Below are positions 17,852 through 26,773 of a DNA stretch of 64,000 nucleotides, in pieces. The notes under the pieces were generated by a model. The model had not been told where the DNA came from, did not search any database, and saw nothing but the letters and a program-made list of their open reading frames with translations. The stretch is from a bacterium UBP8_UBA817 (lineage in GTDB: Bacteria > Margulisbacteria > Marinamargulisbacteria > SXXA01 > SICP01), in the NCBI GenBank assembly GCA_945888435.1, contig CAMCZW010000001.1, positions 1 through 64,000 of the forward strand, given 5' to 3'. Every line of letters starts with the position of its first letter. Positions within the stretch are counted from its first letter, which is position 1. Both the position numbers and the translations under genes were made by a program.

Positions 17852-19423
17852 CTAGATATGCAATTCCCCAATAACCTTAGCAACCTCAGCAGAAAGATAA
17901 GGTAAACATGTAGTATAAACTCTTCTCAACGTCAGTTCACTGCTTGATGATTCAAAGATAAGTTTATCAAGCGGATTCTCCGCTTTTACTGCTTTTCGTT
18001 TGCGAGTAGAGGAAACTCTCTCAGAGTAGGAGCTTAAAGCGTCTCGCAATTGAGCCAGTGAATTTCCAAAATTATCTCCATCTTTAACACCATTGATCAA
18101 CGACTCTGCAATACAATGAAGACAAACAGTTAAAGAGCGGGGATCTTTTTTAGGAGAAAGAGTGAGCGTTGGCCACACTGTTTTTAACTGAATAAATTGC
18201 GGATCTTCAGCGACCGCGGGATCAGAAACCGGTGCAGATAATGTAGGGAGATACCTCATCACAACTACCGTGTTATCATCTTTTTTACCGTGGTTCATAG
18301 AAAAGTCTGCGGGAGCTTCAATTCTAAGATAATCAAATCTGGCTTTAAATTCGACAAAGTAAGGGGCTGTATCCTCGCCCTCCAAATGACTGCCCGGGGC
18401 AAATGTTGCAGCTGTGGTCTCGGCTAAATTACTAGCCACCATTTGCGAAATTGCTTGAGATGAATGAGCAGGATGATGCTTAACTGTCTCTGAAATAATC
18501 CTTTGAATCCTTGGTAACGGCAGACAATCCCACATACAGTCAGATCCGCCCACCACAATATCCCCAGGAGCTAACTGAACACTCGAGAAAATTTGGCGAG
18601 AAAACTCAGATAACGAAATATGCTTTCGATCTCCAGAGCTACCATCCCTTAAGAAGTCTTGATAAGAATTATCCAGTATCGTCATCACAATCTGATCCAG
18701 AGTTGCATCATAGTAAGCGATACGTTTCTTATCAGTAGACTCTAATGGAGGCTTTGGTGAAAACTCATGAAATGGAAACTGAGTAAAATAAGAAGTAAGA
18801 AGGCTATGTAACTCGTTACCACAAAGTTGAGCCGGCATTTTATCTAAAAAGTTAGAAGCCTCTTGCTGATTACTATAGGTGCTCAATCCGTACTGAACAA
18901 ATTTAAGGTGACCCTCTTTATCAAAAATAGCGTATGACGAATCCCCATATGTACAAATTTGGGCAACCCCATGATCATCAACCATACAAAATCCAAGAGT
19001 GCTCGCAGCAGCATGATCCCCATTTAAGCTAAATAAATCATACGGAGTAATAAATGCATCCCCGTTGCTTTTAGCATTTAAATAATAGGCCTTTAAGATA
19101 AACTTAAAAATTACCAGGGCCGGAGGAAGTCTATATTTTGCAGCCTGATCAATCGCAATCTGTAATCCATTTGTATGTCGATTAGCAATCACATCAGCAG
19201 TAATATCCACAAAAAACTGAGAAAGAACTTTACTATTAGGCGATTGCCCACCCCCAACACCATCGGCTACAACAGAAATGCCATTGCCACAAAATCCACT
19301 ATCTTCGCCCAAAGGAGCATGGGGTTTCGCCAGTGGAATATAAATAGATCCAGAATCAAAAGAAACAGAGTTAGGGGTAAATTGGGATGCAGAAGACAAG
19401 ACTTTAAAAGAAAAACAGGCCAT
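17852..19423 (-). CDS. PP2C-family serine/threonine phosphatase
   Basis: 523 aa with a metal-dependent PP2C core. Key pieces: VVADGVGGGQSPNSK (about residues 52-66, metal-binding Asp), a distant ICTYGDSSYAIF strand, GDIVVGGSDCMWDCL (about 293-307) and a late KKDDNTVVVM (about 379-388) with the last metal Asp. The layout resembles eukaryote-like PP2C/PTC7 phosphatases rather than the SpoIIE type. Inserts and a 120-aa helical C-terminal extension make it longer than the usual 250 aa core. There is no signal peptide. SD GGAG is 9 bases before the ATG. Its substrate is unknown; no kinase gene is adjacent. Confidence 0.85.
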   Translation of the reverse strand: MACFSFKVLSSASQFTPNSVSFDSGSIYIPLAKPHAPLGEDSGFCGNGISVVADGVGGGQSPNSKVLSQFFVDITADVIANRHTNGLQIAIDQAAKYRLPPALVIFKFILKAYYLNAKSNGDAFITPYDLFSLNGDHAAASTLGFCMVDDHGVAQICTYGDSSYAIFDKEGHLKFVQYGLSTYSNQQEASNFLDKMPAQLCGNELHSLLTSYFTQFPFHEFSPKPPLESTDKKRIAYYDATLDQIVMTILDNSYQDFLRDGSSGDRKHISLSEFSRQIFSSVQLAPGDIVVGGSDCMWDCLPLPRIQRIISETVKHHPAHSSQAISQMVASNLAETTAATFAPGSHLEGEDTAPYFVEFKARFDYLRIEAPADFSMNHGKKDDNTVVVMRYLPTLSAPVSDPAVAEDPQFIQLKTVWPTLTLSPKKDPRSLTVCLHCIAESLINGVKDGDNFGNSLAQLRDALSSYSERVSSTRKRKAVKAENPLDKLIFESSSSELTLRRVYTTCLPYLSAEVAKVIGELHI

Positions 19424-19580
19424 GAGGGATCACTCCAAAAATTTAGATTCCCCATGACCCTCTGTTGTCAAGAATTGTAAAAAAGAAAGATAATTATAGC
19501 AAAAAAAATAAAAAAGTCAAGAAATGGAAATATTCCGATGATCCCATTCATTGGCCATATAAACTTGATCATAAATCATT

Positions 19581-19586
19581 TATACT
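19581..19586 (+). promoter_or_regulatory. Candidate -10 box of ribBA, leaderless
   Basis: TATACT 9 bases before the ribBA ATG, with no Shine-Dalgarno sequence in between. The spacing equals that at prfC. The -35 is not convincing. Confidence 0.45.
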
Positions 19587-19595
19587 ACGCTCATC

Positions 19596-20801
19596 ATGAT
19601 CAAATTTAACACTCCCGAAGAGGCCATCCAAGATATCCAAAACGGCAAAATGATTATCGTAGTCGATGACGAAGATCGCGAAAACGAAGGTGACTTAGTT
19701 ATGGCGGCCCAACATGCCACTCCCAATGCGATCAACTTTATGATCAAATACGGTAAAGGCCTCGTATGCCTCCCCGTCACTGACGAAATTCTCAATCACC
19801 TAGAACTCCAAGACATGGTCAATCGCAATCGAGATCAACTCAAAACGGCATTTACAGTTTCCGTTGATGCTTCAAAAAAACATGGCATCTCCACCGGCAT
19901 CTCCGCCTCCGATCGCGCCAAAACCATTCAAGTCTTCATCAATCCCAAAAGCACCAAAGAAGACCTCGTCGCTCCCGGTCACATATTCCCACTCCGAGCG
20001 AGAGAAATGGGCGTCCTAAGACGTGCAGGCCATACCGAAGCCGCCGTTGACCTGGCCCGAATGGCGGGGCTTATACCTGCAGGCGTCATTTGCGAAATTA
20101 TCAATGACAACGGCGAAATGGCCCGTGTCCCAGACTTAGCCAAATTTGCCAAACTTCATGACCTCAAAATGATTACAATTAAAGGTTTAATCCAATACCG
20201 CGTCCAAAAAGAACGCTTTGTCACCCGACTGGAAACCACAAGATTACCGACTCAATTTGGCGATTTCGAACTTCATTTATACAAAGATATCCTCAATAAC
20301 AAAGAACATGTCGCTCTCACCAAAGGGGCCATTAACTCCGATCTCCCCGTCCTCACCCGCGTCCACTCTGAGTGTTTGACTGGAGACATTTTCCAATCCC
20401 TCAGATGCGATTGCGGTCCACAATTGGCAGAAGCTATGAAAATGATCGAAAAAGAAGGCGGTGGCGTAATTCTATACATGAAACAAGAGGGTAGGGGCAT
20501 TGGCCTTGAAAACAAACTCAAGGCCTACAATATCCAGGACCAAGGCGTAGACACTGTCGAAGCCAATATTCGCCTAGGCTTTGCTCCCGATTTACGAGAC
20601 TACGGAGTAGGGGCCCAAATTCTCCTCGATTTAGGTATACGAAAAATGAGACTGATCACCAATAACCCCACAAAAGTGGTTGGACTAGAAGGCTATGGAC
20701 TTGAAATTACAGAAAGAGTCCCCATCGTCATTAAGTCAAATCCCCACAATAAAGACTACCTGACCACCAAAGCCGAAAAAATGGGGCATTTATTCAAATG
20801 A
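19596..20801 (+). CDS. ribBA: Bifunctional 3,4-dihydroxy-2-butanone-4-phosphate synthase / GTP cyclohydrolase II
   Basis: 401 aa. The N-terminal RibB domain (about 1-200) has the acidic loop [16 protein letters not shown] and the [16 protein letters not shown] segment. The C-terminal RibA domain has the zinc site [17 protein letters not shown] (about 265-281) and the [10 protein letters not shown] motif. It supplies both precursors for riboflavin. It overlaps ribH by 4 bases (ATGA), so the two are coupled. The promoter is probably leaderless (see 19581). Confidence 0.96.
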   Translation: MIKFNTPEEAIQDIQNGKMIIVVDDEDRENEGDLVMAAQHATPNAINFMIKYGKGLVCLPVTDEILNHLELQDMVNRNRDQLKTAFTVSVDASKKHGISTGISASDRAKTIQVFINPKSTKEDLVAPGHIFPLRAREMGVLRRAGHTEAAVDLARMAGLIPAGVICEIINDNGEMARVPDLAKFAKLHDLKMITIKGLIQYRVQKERFVTRLETTRLPTQFGDFELHLYKDILNNKEHVALTKGAINSDLPVLTRVHSECLTGDIFQSLRCDCGPQLAEAMKMIEKEGGGVILYMKQEGRGIGLENKLKAYNIQDQGVDTVEANIRLGFAPDLRDYGVGAQILLDLGIRKMRLITNNPTKVVGLEGYGLEITERVPIVIKSNPHNKDYLTTKAEKMGHLFK

Positions 20802-21313
20802 GACATACATTTGCACCAACAGAAGCTGTTTGGACGACAATTAAAGAGTTTGTCGCCGCCAATCACCCAACCATTGGTGTGGTAGTCGCCCAATTTAATC
20901 AACACTTAACCCAGCAGCTTCAAGAGGGCGCGATGCAGGTGTTGCAAGATGCAGGGATTTACAACAATAAACTCATTCTTCTAGAAGCTCCCGGCGCATT
21001 CGAGTTGCCAGTTTTGGCCAAGCACCTCATTAAAACCGCCAAGTGCCATGCGGTAATCTGCTTAGGTGTGGTTATTCAAGGCGATACTCCACATTTTGAT
21101 TTTGTCTGTACCGAAGCCGCTCGCGGCATCCAAAATATTGCTCTCGATACCGGCTGCCCTGTCATTTTCGGAGTCCTTACCACCAATACCTACGAGCAAG
21201 CCGAACTTCGCGCCAACCCCGAAAAGGACAATAAGGGTGGCTACGCAGCTTTAGCCGCTCTACAAACTCTAATGGCGATTCATCAACTCCCAGAAAACTC
21301 CATGATATACTAA
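20798..21313 (+). CDS. ribH: 6,7-dimethyl-8-ribityllumazine synthase
   Basis: 171 aa. It condenses the RibB and RibA/D products; its product is used by RibE. Family marks: [45 protein letters not shown] (substrate and catalytic His region), and [16 protein letters not shown]. It starts within the ribBA stop (ATGA). An unknown DegV-like gene follows after 4 bases. ribD is not in this window. Confidence 0.95.
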   Translation: MRHTFAPTEAVWTTIKEFVAANHPTIGVVVAQFNQHLTQQLQEGAMQVLQDAGIYNNKLILLEAPGAFELPVLAKHLIKTAKCHAVICLGVVIQGDTPHFDFVCTEAARGIQNIALDTGCPVIFGVLTTNTYEQAELRANPEKDNKGGYAALAALQTLMAIHQLPENSMIY

Positions 21314-21317
21314 CCGC

Positions 21318-22832
21318 ATGGCCGAAAATCTAAATGACTTCAAAGATCAAATCAACCGTAAACTAAACGATATCGACGAAATCCGGTCGATGATGTCCAG
21401 CGAAAGTAACGCCAACGACACCCCCGAAAAAGAAACCCTCCTCAGAAATATTTCTCAAGCATTTATCGAAAAGACAAGCGAAGAAGAAGAGCGGAAAGTC
21501 TTATCCGACTTCGTCAACTTAAAATCAAGCGGAAAGACAGATAACTATCTCAAAGCCATCAATCAATTTGGGCCAGAAACACTCGGAAAAGAAAACTGGC
21601 TAATTGGCTTGGTCGGCATGCTCTACGATAAAAATATGACTGATCCTACCGTCATGGATGCCCTGGTTACCCGATTAATCGAGCATTTGGATGACCGCGA
21701 TATTTTCTTCGTCCGATCCATCGTTAAAGGGATACTCACTAGAGCAAACGAAATCCCAGAAAAAGCCAGAAAACGCCTCATTTCTTACTTAATGCATCCC
21801 CAATATCGCGTTTTCCTCCAAAAATACCAAGGCCAGTACGTCGGCGAAGAACTCAAAGAAATGATCGGCACTCTCTTCGATAAAATCGCAAATCCAGGGC
21901 AAAAATACAAACTTTTAGAAGAACTAGGTCGCCAAGGCGTTAGCCCAAAAAAACAACTCAATCTTACCCCCATTAAAAATTCTGCATTTTCTAACAAAGC
22001 CAAACATAAAATCTATATTGATAATAATGATCCGGAGAGTAGCCATCCCATTCAATGGAAAGTCAGACGAGCTGATGAGGCCTCTCAAAGCGAAAAACGC
22101 ACTATCATACTCGCGCCACTAGCGGCAATGGGGACTCATGCTATCCCTAATGTCACATTACTCGAAACTTCATCTGCAACACTCCAAAAAGAAATCATTG
22201 AGAGCATAAAGCGTCTCCTTCATACCGGATACGAAAAAATTGACTTAATCCTGCCACATCATCAGGTTTTTTCATTCACAGATTTTGCAACAGAATTAAC
22301 CCAAAAATATGGCGCCCGTGTCGAAGTCATCGACAGTAAAACCTATGGTCTGGCCTTACGCCGAACGGTTGAGGAATGCAGCCGAAGCTTCATCAATCAA
22401 AAGCCCACTCAAGATATTTCAAGTCTCGTCCAAAAAATCACCAAAAATACTCATTATTGGCTAATGCCAAAAACCAATCTCGGTATCAGAAAAACCATTT
22501 GGTACAACAATATCCCAAGTAGTATGAGCAAATTTGAACTTCATCAAATCCCAATGATTCGTTTTGAAGAAGAAGGCTGTACTACTAAAAACAAAAATAT
22601 CTTCGCTGACAACATCGAAGAAGTACTAAAGGACATCAAGAACCTAATCGCGAGTTCTAGCCAAATCCCACGAGAAGTACTTATCGAGCAAACCGCAGGG
22701 ACAGCAATGGATATCCCTAATCTCCAAGCTAAGCTCCAACGCATCCTCCCAGCTAATCGAATTAAAATCGTATCCGCAGACCCACAAGTCGCCATAGAAC
22801 TTAGAGACTACATCGGAATCTGCCTGCGTTAA
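21318..22832 (+). CDS. Unknown protein with a DegV-like C-terminal half
   Basis: 504 aa. The first 230 residues are helical and charged, with no family I recognise. From about 255 the pattern resembles fatty-acid-binding DegV/FakB proteins: a Ser-Ser-containing start (LLETSSATLQKEIIESIKRL), then a strand with YEKIDLILPHH, then ARVEVIDSKTYGLALRR matching DegV 'vIDS', and a terminal alternating strand/helix region ending in ICLR. The usual final H-x-GPG of DegV is missing, so fatty acid binding is doubtful. It starts 4 bases after ribH without a ribosome site, so it may be read as part of the ribBA-ribH operon. The assignment is tentative. Confidence 0.5.
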   Translation: MAENLNDFKDQINRKLNDIDEIRSMMSSESNANDTPEKETLLRNISQAFIEKTSEEEERKVLSDFVNLKSSGKTDNYLKAINQFGPETLGKENWLIGLVGMLYDKNMTDPTVMDALVTRLIEHLDDRDIFFVRSIVKGILTRANEIPEKARKRLISYLMHPQYRVFLQKYQGQYVGEELKEMIGTLFDKIANPGQKYKLLEELGRQGVSPKKQLNLTPIKNSAFSNKAKHKIYIDNNDPESSHPIQWKVRRADEASQSEKRTIILAPLAAMGTHAIPNVTLLETSSATLQKEIIESIKRLLHTGYEKIDLILPHHQVFSFTDFATELTQKYGARVEVIDSKTYGLALRRTVEECSRSFINQKPTQDISSLVQKITKNTHYWLMPKTNLGIRKTIWYNNIPSSMSKFELHQIPMIRFEEEGCTTKNKNIFADNIEEVLKDIKNLIASSSQIPREVLIEQTAGTAMDIPNLQAKLQRILPANRIKIVSADPQVAIELRDYIGICLR

Positions 22833-22896
22833 ATAAAACGGACTGTTGCAAAAATAAAATAATGCCACACAAATCTCACCACCGCTGTGAGAACAG

Positions 22897-22913
22897 TTGG
22901 CATAATTTTTGCA
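22897..22913 (+). promoter_or_regulatory. Sigma-54-type promoter (-24/-12)
   Basis: TTGGCATAATTTTTGCA. The invariant GG and GC are separated by exactly 10 bases and sit in good TGGCA and TTGCA contexts. The predicted transcription start is near 22925, about 40 bases before a 52-codon ORF with its own ribosome site. A sigma-54-dependent activator gene is in this window at 37477. The match is clear by eye, but a genome-wide background count was not possible. Confidence 0.6.
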
Positions 22914-22964
22914 TTTAAAAAATAAACAAAGGGTATGGGGAGATCACACTACTAGAGGAAGCGA

Positions 22965-23123
22965 ATGATAAGTGAAAACTTCTTACCCCCAAAATCACAA
23001 GTAAAAAAGAGAGAAAAAATGACAATATTCAAACCAATCAAAAAAAGAAGCAAACGAGAACTATCTCAAGAAGAAAAACAAGAAATTAAATCCTTGTTAG
23101 AATCGGCGTTGAAGAAGATCTAG
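22965..23123 (+). CDS. Small basic protein, 52 aa
   Basis: ATG preceded by AGAGGAA at good spacing, 52 codons, ending TAG at 23121. It is rich in Lys, Glu and Arg (KPIKKRSKRELSQEEKQEI) and ends in an amphipathic helix (LLESALKKI). A second ATG at 23019 also has a purine-rich site upstream. It lies 50 bases downstream of the sigma-54-type promoter and just before repeat B. No family recognised; a small regulatory or nucleic-acid-binding peptide is possible, but that is inference. Confidence 0.5.
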   Translation: MISENFLPPKSQVKKREKMTIFKPIKKRSKRELSQEEKQEIKSLLESALKKI

Positions 23124-23140
23124 GACATAATCATCTAATC

Positions 23141-23292
23141 ACTAACACCCCGTCACTCCGTGCCACCCCTCTCTGAGAGGGGAATTAGTGAGGCGACATC
23201 TATCCAATAAAAAAGTTAGCCAATCCGAAAATTCCCCTTCAGTGAAGGGGTGGCACGCCGGATCTTTAGCGGAGGAGGGACGGGGTAGTTAA
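23141..23292. repeat. MITE-like palindromic repeat, family B, copy 1
   Basis: About 150 bp. It starts CACCCCGTCACTCCGTGCCA and ends with the complementary block (GGTGGCACG ... GACGGGGTAGTT). Two inner hairpins, CCCCTCTCTGAGAGGGG and CCCCTTCAGTGAAGGGG, lie within it. It fills the gap between the 52-aa ORF and the 3' end of the HATPase gene. An inverted, shortened copy lies at 26453-26568. Confidence 0.8.
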
Positions 23293-23903
23293 CTCTTCGT
23301 AGGAACCAAAACCTGAAAGTAAACGCGATGTGTATGCAGTGACTCCGATACAGAAGACACCTTAATCCCCAAATCCAATTTATAGCCCTTCAAAATCGAT
23401 AAAATACCTAATCCAGAGGAATCGCTTCCATCACCCAAAAATGACTTTTCAAGTTGAGACAAAAATAAGGCCTCGGCATCCGTTGTCGAGTGAAGCAGGG
23501 TAATAAAGTCCGCCAACCGATTACGGTTATGATCATCCGTGACATTCACAGATTCAATTTGGACATAATCCTTAAAGTGACGGATGGAAATGGTAATCAA
23601 TTTATTTTGATCAGATGAAAACTTAACCGCGTTTTCAATTAATTCATTAATGATAGTGGAGAGTAAAATCTCAACCTTGCGAGACAAGTAAAAGCTATAG
23701 GATTGATACTGAGCCAAATAATCTGAGGTCAGGCTGCATCGTTCCCACTTAACCATAAAATCAAGAGGGAGGACAAAGTCCATGGAGAGTTCAGGATAAT
23801 CTCTATCCCCAAATTTTGGAGTTTTATATAGACCATACATGATTTCAGAACGAGTATCTAAGTTTGCCATATTATTAAATGTTTTCGATAAGTAACCCAT
23901 CAT
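23289..23903 (-). CDS. HATPase-fold regulator (slr1658/DUF6272-like, anti-sigma-kinase type)
   Basis: About 204 aa. A GHKL ATPase fold is suggested by the N-box IINELIENAVKFSSDQN and a later G-box-like GDGSDSSGLGILSILKGY. It lacks a HisKA domain, like the SpoIIAB/RsbW type. Proteins of this form accompany STAS proteins, as here, in cyanobacterial slr1658/slr1659-like pairs. A longer frame exists from 23924, but AAGAGG sits 4 bases before the ATG at 23903, so I use that start. It overlaps the STAS gene by 29 bases. With the SpoIIE phosphatases at 27345 and 39703 it could form a partner-switching circuit. Confidence 0.75.
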   Translation of the reverse strand: MMGYLSKTFNNMANLDTRSEIMYGLYKTPKFGDRDYPELSMDFVLPLDFMVKWERCSLTSDYLAQYQSYSFYLSRKVEILLSTIINELIENAVKFSSDQNKLITISIRHFKDYVQIESVNVTDDHNRNRLADFITLLHSTTDAEALFLSQLEKSFLGDGSDSSGLGILSILKGYKLDLGIKVSSVSESLHTHRVYFQVLVPTKS

Positions 23904-24216
23904 ACAACCTCTTAAATAATCCAATAATTTTATCCTGCCATGGGCTGGTCTTGGATAGCCTGATGGTCATAGGCTTAGTGGATTGACGCGCGATAAATAC
24001 AAATCGGCCAAGTGCGGCAATGCCAGAACTATTTAAAAAATCGAGTCCCGTAATATCAATAAGATAAGAACTCTGAGCCGGATCACTGATTCCAGTCAGA
24101 ATATGTTGAAAAGGCTCTTCATAAGAAGATGGGGAGGGAAGTCTCATTTTGCCCGAAATAACAGCCACTGAGGGCTTTGAGCAATCAACTTGATAAGAAT
24201 CTGTCTTAATTATCAC
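23875..24216 (-). CDS. STAS-domain protein (slr1659-like anti-anti-sigma type)
   Basis: 113 aa, single STAS domain. The signature LIDITGLDFLNSSGIAALGRF (about residues 53-73) contains the SSG loop whose Ser is phosphorylated in SpoIIAA/RsbV proteins. It starts at GTG 24216 with GGAG 7 bases upstream. It overlaps the HATPase gene downstream. The expected logic is that the HATPase partner phosphorylates the STAS Ser and a SpoIIE-type phosphatase reverses it. Which output is controlled is not visible. Confidence 0.8.
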   Translation of the reverse strand: MIIKTDSYQVDCSKPSVAVISGKMRLPSPSSYEEPFQHILTGISDPAQSSYLIDITGLDFLNSSGIAALGRFVFIARQSTKPMTIRLSKTSPWQDKIIGLFKRLYDGLLIENI

Positions 24217-24308
24217 TCTAGAACTCCAGAAAAAGAAAAACTACATTGTGCATCATAATCAAAGCAAGACTAATCATATTGTACCACCATTTTAAGCAAA
24301 AATGAGAT

Positions 24309-25289
24309 ATGATTATCAACATGAACCTACATCACAGCGTAAGTCATATTCCAGCCATATCTGCTGACTTAAGCAATCCCCTCGATCAGTTAAAAGAGTG
24401 GATTAAGACTGAAGAAGAGCTCTCTAAATTACAACTCCTACAGCCAAATTGTGTGTCAAAGTTAATAATACCCAAAAATAATCAGATTAAAACAATTATC
24501 TTACTTCTCCATGGGTTCGCCTCCGGCACCTGGGTTTTCGAAGGCTGGCTAAAATCCCTCCCTCAAGATCCCAACACTCTCATCATCGCCCCAAGACTTC
24601 CCGGCAGCGGCTTCATGACCGAAGTTCAACCTGACTCCCAATATCTCCCAGGTGCAACCCAATCCCAAACCTACGAAGACATGGTCACCGCATGGATCAG
24701 CATCTGCCAAACCATTGGCGGCGACATCCTCATCGCAGGACATTCAAGTGGCGGCACACTCGCCTACCGCCTAAGCCAACGCCATCCTGTCAAAAGTCTT
24801 TTCCTCATCGCCCCATTTTTCGATACCGAAGACCTTCTCCCCAAAATCGTCTTCTCCTCCGTCCAATGGATACAGCACCACCTTAAACTCCCAGTCCACA
24901 AAGCCCTCAACCACATCCCGTGGCGACTAAAAGAAAGTTTCAACACCGGGGCCACCGATTTGCCCGGCCACTCCACAATGACCCTTGGCCAGCTTTATTC
25001 CATCTACACCTACGCCAACACTTTATTTCGCACCAAAGATCTCCCCCAAACAAATTCCATCTGGCTCACTGCCTCAGAGTACGACACCCGCTCAAGCTTT
25101 ACCGCAATCAAACGCCTCATCAAACGTCTCAAAAATCCTAAAACCAAAATAGAAACCAATATCACCATCTTCCCAAAATCCCGCCAAGTTCCCCACGCCA
25201 TGGTCCACCCCCTCCAAAATAATTTAGATGACATCACCGGATTCCTTAAGGGGCAGTTTTTGCAGTGGGTTAACCAAGCCACCCGTTAA
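24309..25289 (+). CDS. Alpha/beta-hydrolase, carboxylesterase/lipase-like
   Basis: 326 aa from the first ATG, but the ATG at 24321 (MNLHHSVSH) is more likely. The first ATG lies inside a TATGAT -10-like box (24308-24313), 7 bases before the second. Fold marks: LLLHGFASGTWVFEGW (oxyanion HG), nucleophile elbow AGHSSGGTLAYR (Ser about residue 147), an Asp in ASEYDTRSS (about 259) and a His in VPHAMVHP (about 300), so the catalytic triad is complete. There is no signal peptide. Substrate unknown; carboxylesterases of this size act on short or medium acyl esters. Confidence 0.8.
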   Translation: MIINMNLHHSVSHIPAISADLSNPLDQLKEWIKTEEELSKLQLLQPNCVSKLIIPKNNQIKTIILLLHGFASGTWVFEGWLKSLPQDPNTLIIAPRLPGSGFMTEVQPDSQYLPGATQSQTYEDMVTAWISICQTIGGDILIAGHSSGGTLAYRLSQRHPVKSLFLIAPFFDTEDLLPKIVFSSVQWIQHHLKLPVHKALNHIPWRLKESFNTGATDLPGHSTMTLGQLYSIYTYANTLFRTKDLPQTNSIWLTASEYDTRSSFTAIKRLIKRLKNPKTKIETNITIFPKSRQVPHAMVHPLQNNLDDITGFLKGQFLQWVNQATR

Positions 25290-25352
25290 TCACCCTAACA
25301 ATCACCTGAAAACCACCTAAAAATCAAAAATTCCAGATTAATCCAAACAATC

Positions 25353-25377
25353 GTGGGCGTATGCAATACGCCCCTAC
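25353..25377. repeat. Short palindromic repeat (GTAGGGGCGTAT type)
   Basis: An imperfect palindrome with perfect 8-bp arms GGGCGTAT and ATACGCCC around GCA, extended to GTGGGCGTAT at the left and CCCCTAC at the right. On the minus strand its edge supplies the TAG stop codon of the hypothetical gene at 25374. It is different in sequence from the GTAGAGACGC palindromes. Confidence 0.65.
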
Positions 25378-26378
25378 AATTTTGCATCCTCAACATCATC
25401 CAACCCACCCTCACTTTCCGATCCACTCTCCAAAGCCGCTTCCCATCCCTCAAACATCTTTTCCCGAGCCGCATGGCCTTCCTCTAACTTTTTCTTTGCA
25501 GCCAACAAATGCGCATCATCATCCGTAAACAAAGTTTTACCAAACAGTAAATTCTTAGGTGCAATTTTCGTTAGCGCCTGATCCCCAGGATGAATAAACC
25601 TAAGCGCAATATTCCTCGCCCGCCTGATAAACCCTTTACGAGTTGTACTATTTAAAAAAGCATCATCCAGCGCCTTATGAAATTCATCATTTCGAGAGGC
25701 ATGAGTAGGAGATTTTCCAAGTAAATTCCCACCATCACTAGTAAACATGGCATAACAATGGCCGCCATTAAGCCGATTACGGTTTTCCCCAATTCCTTTA
25801 AAAAGGATACTCTGAGTCTTAGATCTCAACGTTCTTTGAATTTCCAACCAGCCTTTTTTTCTCTTGTATTCAGCCTCTCTCCGAGCCAGTTTTACATCAC
25901 GTTCCACAATATCAATAATAAAATGGCGTTCCAAAAACTCATGATCCCCATCTTTCTCTGCTGTCGTAATATCCTCTTTCAATTGAGCCTTTAAATCCGC
26001 CTGATGCTCTTTCAAAAGCGCATATTCCTCACTATCCACATCCAAAGAGTCCTCCACCATCCGCTTCAAAAACTCATAAGCCCGATCCTTAAAAGTACTA
26101 CCAGGCACCATCTTAGGACCATATCGAGCAGCCCGCCAGTTTTTAGGGGTAAACACCTCCCTAACCACAGGTGATCCTGTAGGCGTCACATCGTCAGAAG
26201 GCTCTTTTTTAATAGGTGTTTTGGGAGTAGGGGGATGAGATCCCGTAAGAACCCCACTCCATTCATGATCGGCGAGTGGGCCTAATCCTTTAGATGCAAG
26301 GTAGTTATTTAAGTTGAATTTGATGTCATCAAGAGGAACAGAGCGTAGGGGTGAAGTAGCAGTAATTTTTGAGAGCAA
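25374..26378 (-). CDS. Hypothetical charged protein, 334 aa
   Basis: Not recognised. The N-terminal 90 residues are Pro/Ser/Thr-rich and probably disordered (PPTPKTPIKKEPSDDVTPTG). A long charged helical middle (about 120-200) and a folded-looking part with LNGGHCYAMFTSDGGNLLG (about 214-232) follow. The C-terminus is acidic (SGSESEGGLDDVEDAKL). Its stop codon lies inside the palindromic repeat at 25353, so the present C-terminus may have been set by that insertion. It resembles in style the other accessory proteins of this window, but no homology is claimed. Confidence 0.65.
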   Translation of the reverse strand: MLSKITATSPLRSVPLDDIKFNLNNYLASKGLGPLADHEWSGVLTGSHPPTPKTPIKKEPSDDVTPTGSPVVREVFTPKNWRAARYGPKMVPGSTFKDRAYEFLKRMVEDSLDVDSEEYALLKEHQADLKAQLKEDITTAEKDGDHEFLERHFIIDIVERDVKLARREAEYKRKKGWLEIQRTLRSKTQSILFKGIGENRNRLNGGHCYAMFTSDGGNLLGKSPTHASRNDEFHKALDDAFLNSTTRKGFIRRARNIALRFIHPGDQALTKIAPKNLLFGKTLFTDDDAHLLAAKKKLEEGHAAREKMFEGWEAALESGSESEGGLDDVEDAKL

Positions 26379-26452
26379 GGGGATTCTCCGAAAGTAAATT
26401 TTTACCCAATGGTAGTGGAGAGGTCGCGATTCTTGTAGCCCCTACGTTCCCA

Positions 26453-26568
26453 AACTACCCCTTCACTGAAGGGGAATTTTTCGGATTGGCTAATTTTAAG
26501 GATTAGATGTCGTCTTACTAATTCCCCTCTCAGAGAGGGGTGGCACGGAGTGACGGGGTGTTAGTGAC
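26453..26568. repeat. MITE-like palindromic repeat, family B, copy 2 (internally deleted)
   Basis: An inverted version of the copy at 23141-23292. The shared parts include the CCCCTTCACTGAAGGGG hairpin, the TCGGATTGGCTAA spacer and the CCCCTCTCAGAGAGGGG hairpin, ending GTGACGGGGTGTTAGTGA. About 35 bases next to one end are missing here. It sits in the 395-bp gap 26379-26773, in which I see no gene. Confidence 0.8.
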
Positions 26569-26602
26569 TGAATTGGCTACCTGAGTAACAGAAAATCGGA
26601 GT

Positions 26603-26658
26603 AAGGCCCTTCGATACACCCGCCGTCGCCAAGGCTATGGCGGGCACTCAGGGACCTT
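26603..26658. repeat. Imperfect inverted repeat around CCCGCC...GGCGGG
   Basis: AAGGCCCTTCGA near the left and CAGGGACCTT near the right bracket a central CCCGCCGTCGCC / TATGGCGGG inverted pair. It is GC-rich compared with its surroundings and lies in the same gene-free gap as repeat B copy 2. It looks like another short mobile palindrome, but no second copy is visible in this window. Confidence 0.35.
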
Positions 26659-26773
26659 TTCGGTCTACTTCGAAATTCTCTAGATCAGTGAGATCAAACA
26701 ACGTCAGTGATACCCATATGGGATTATGGATTACGGGAATAGTGTAGGGGGGAAACTTGTGGGTATAAGACTA

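Noticed and set aside
19424-19595. FMN riboswitch before ribBA
   Set aside because: None of the conserved RFN blocks are visible and the promoter lies 9 bases from the start codon.
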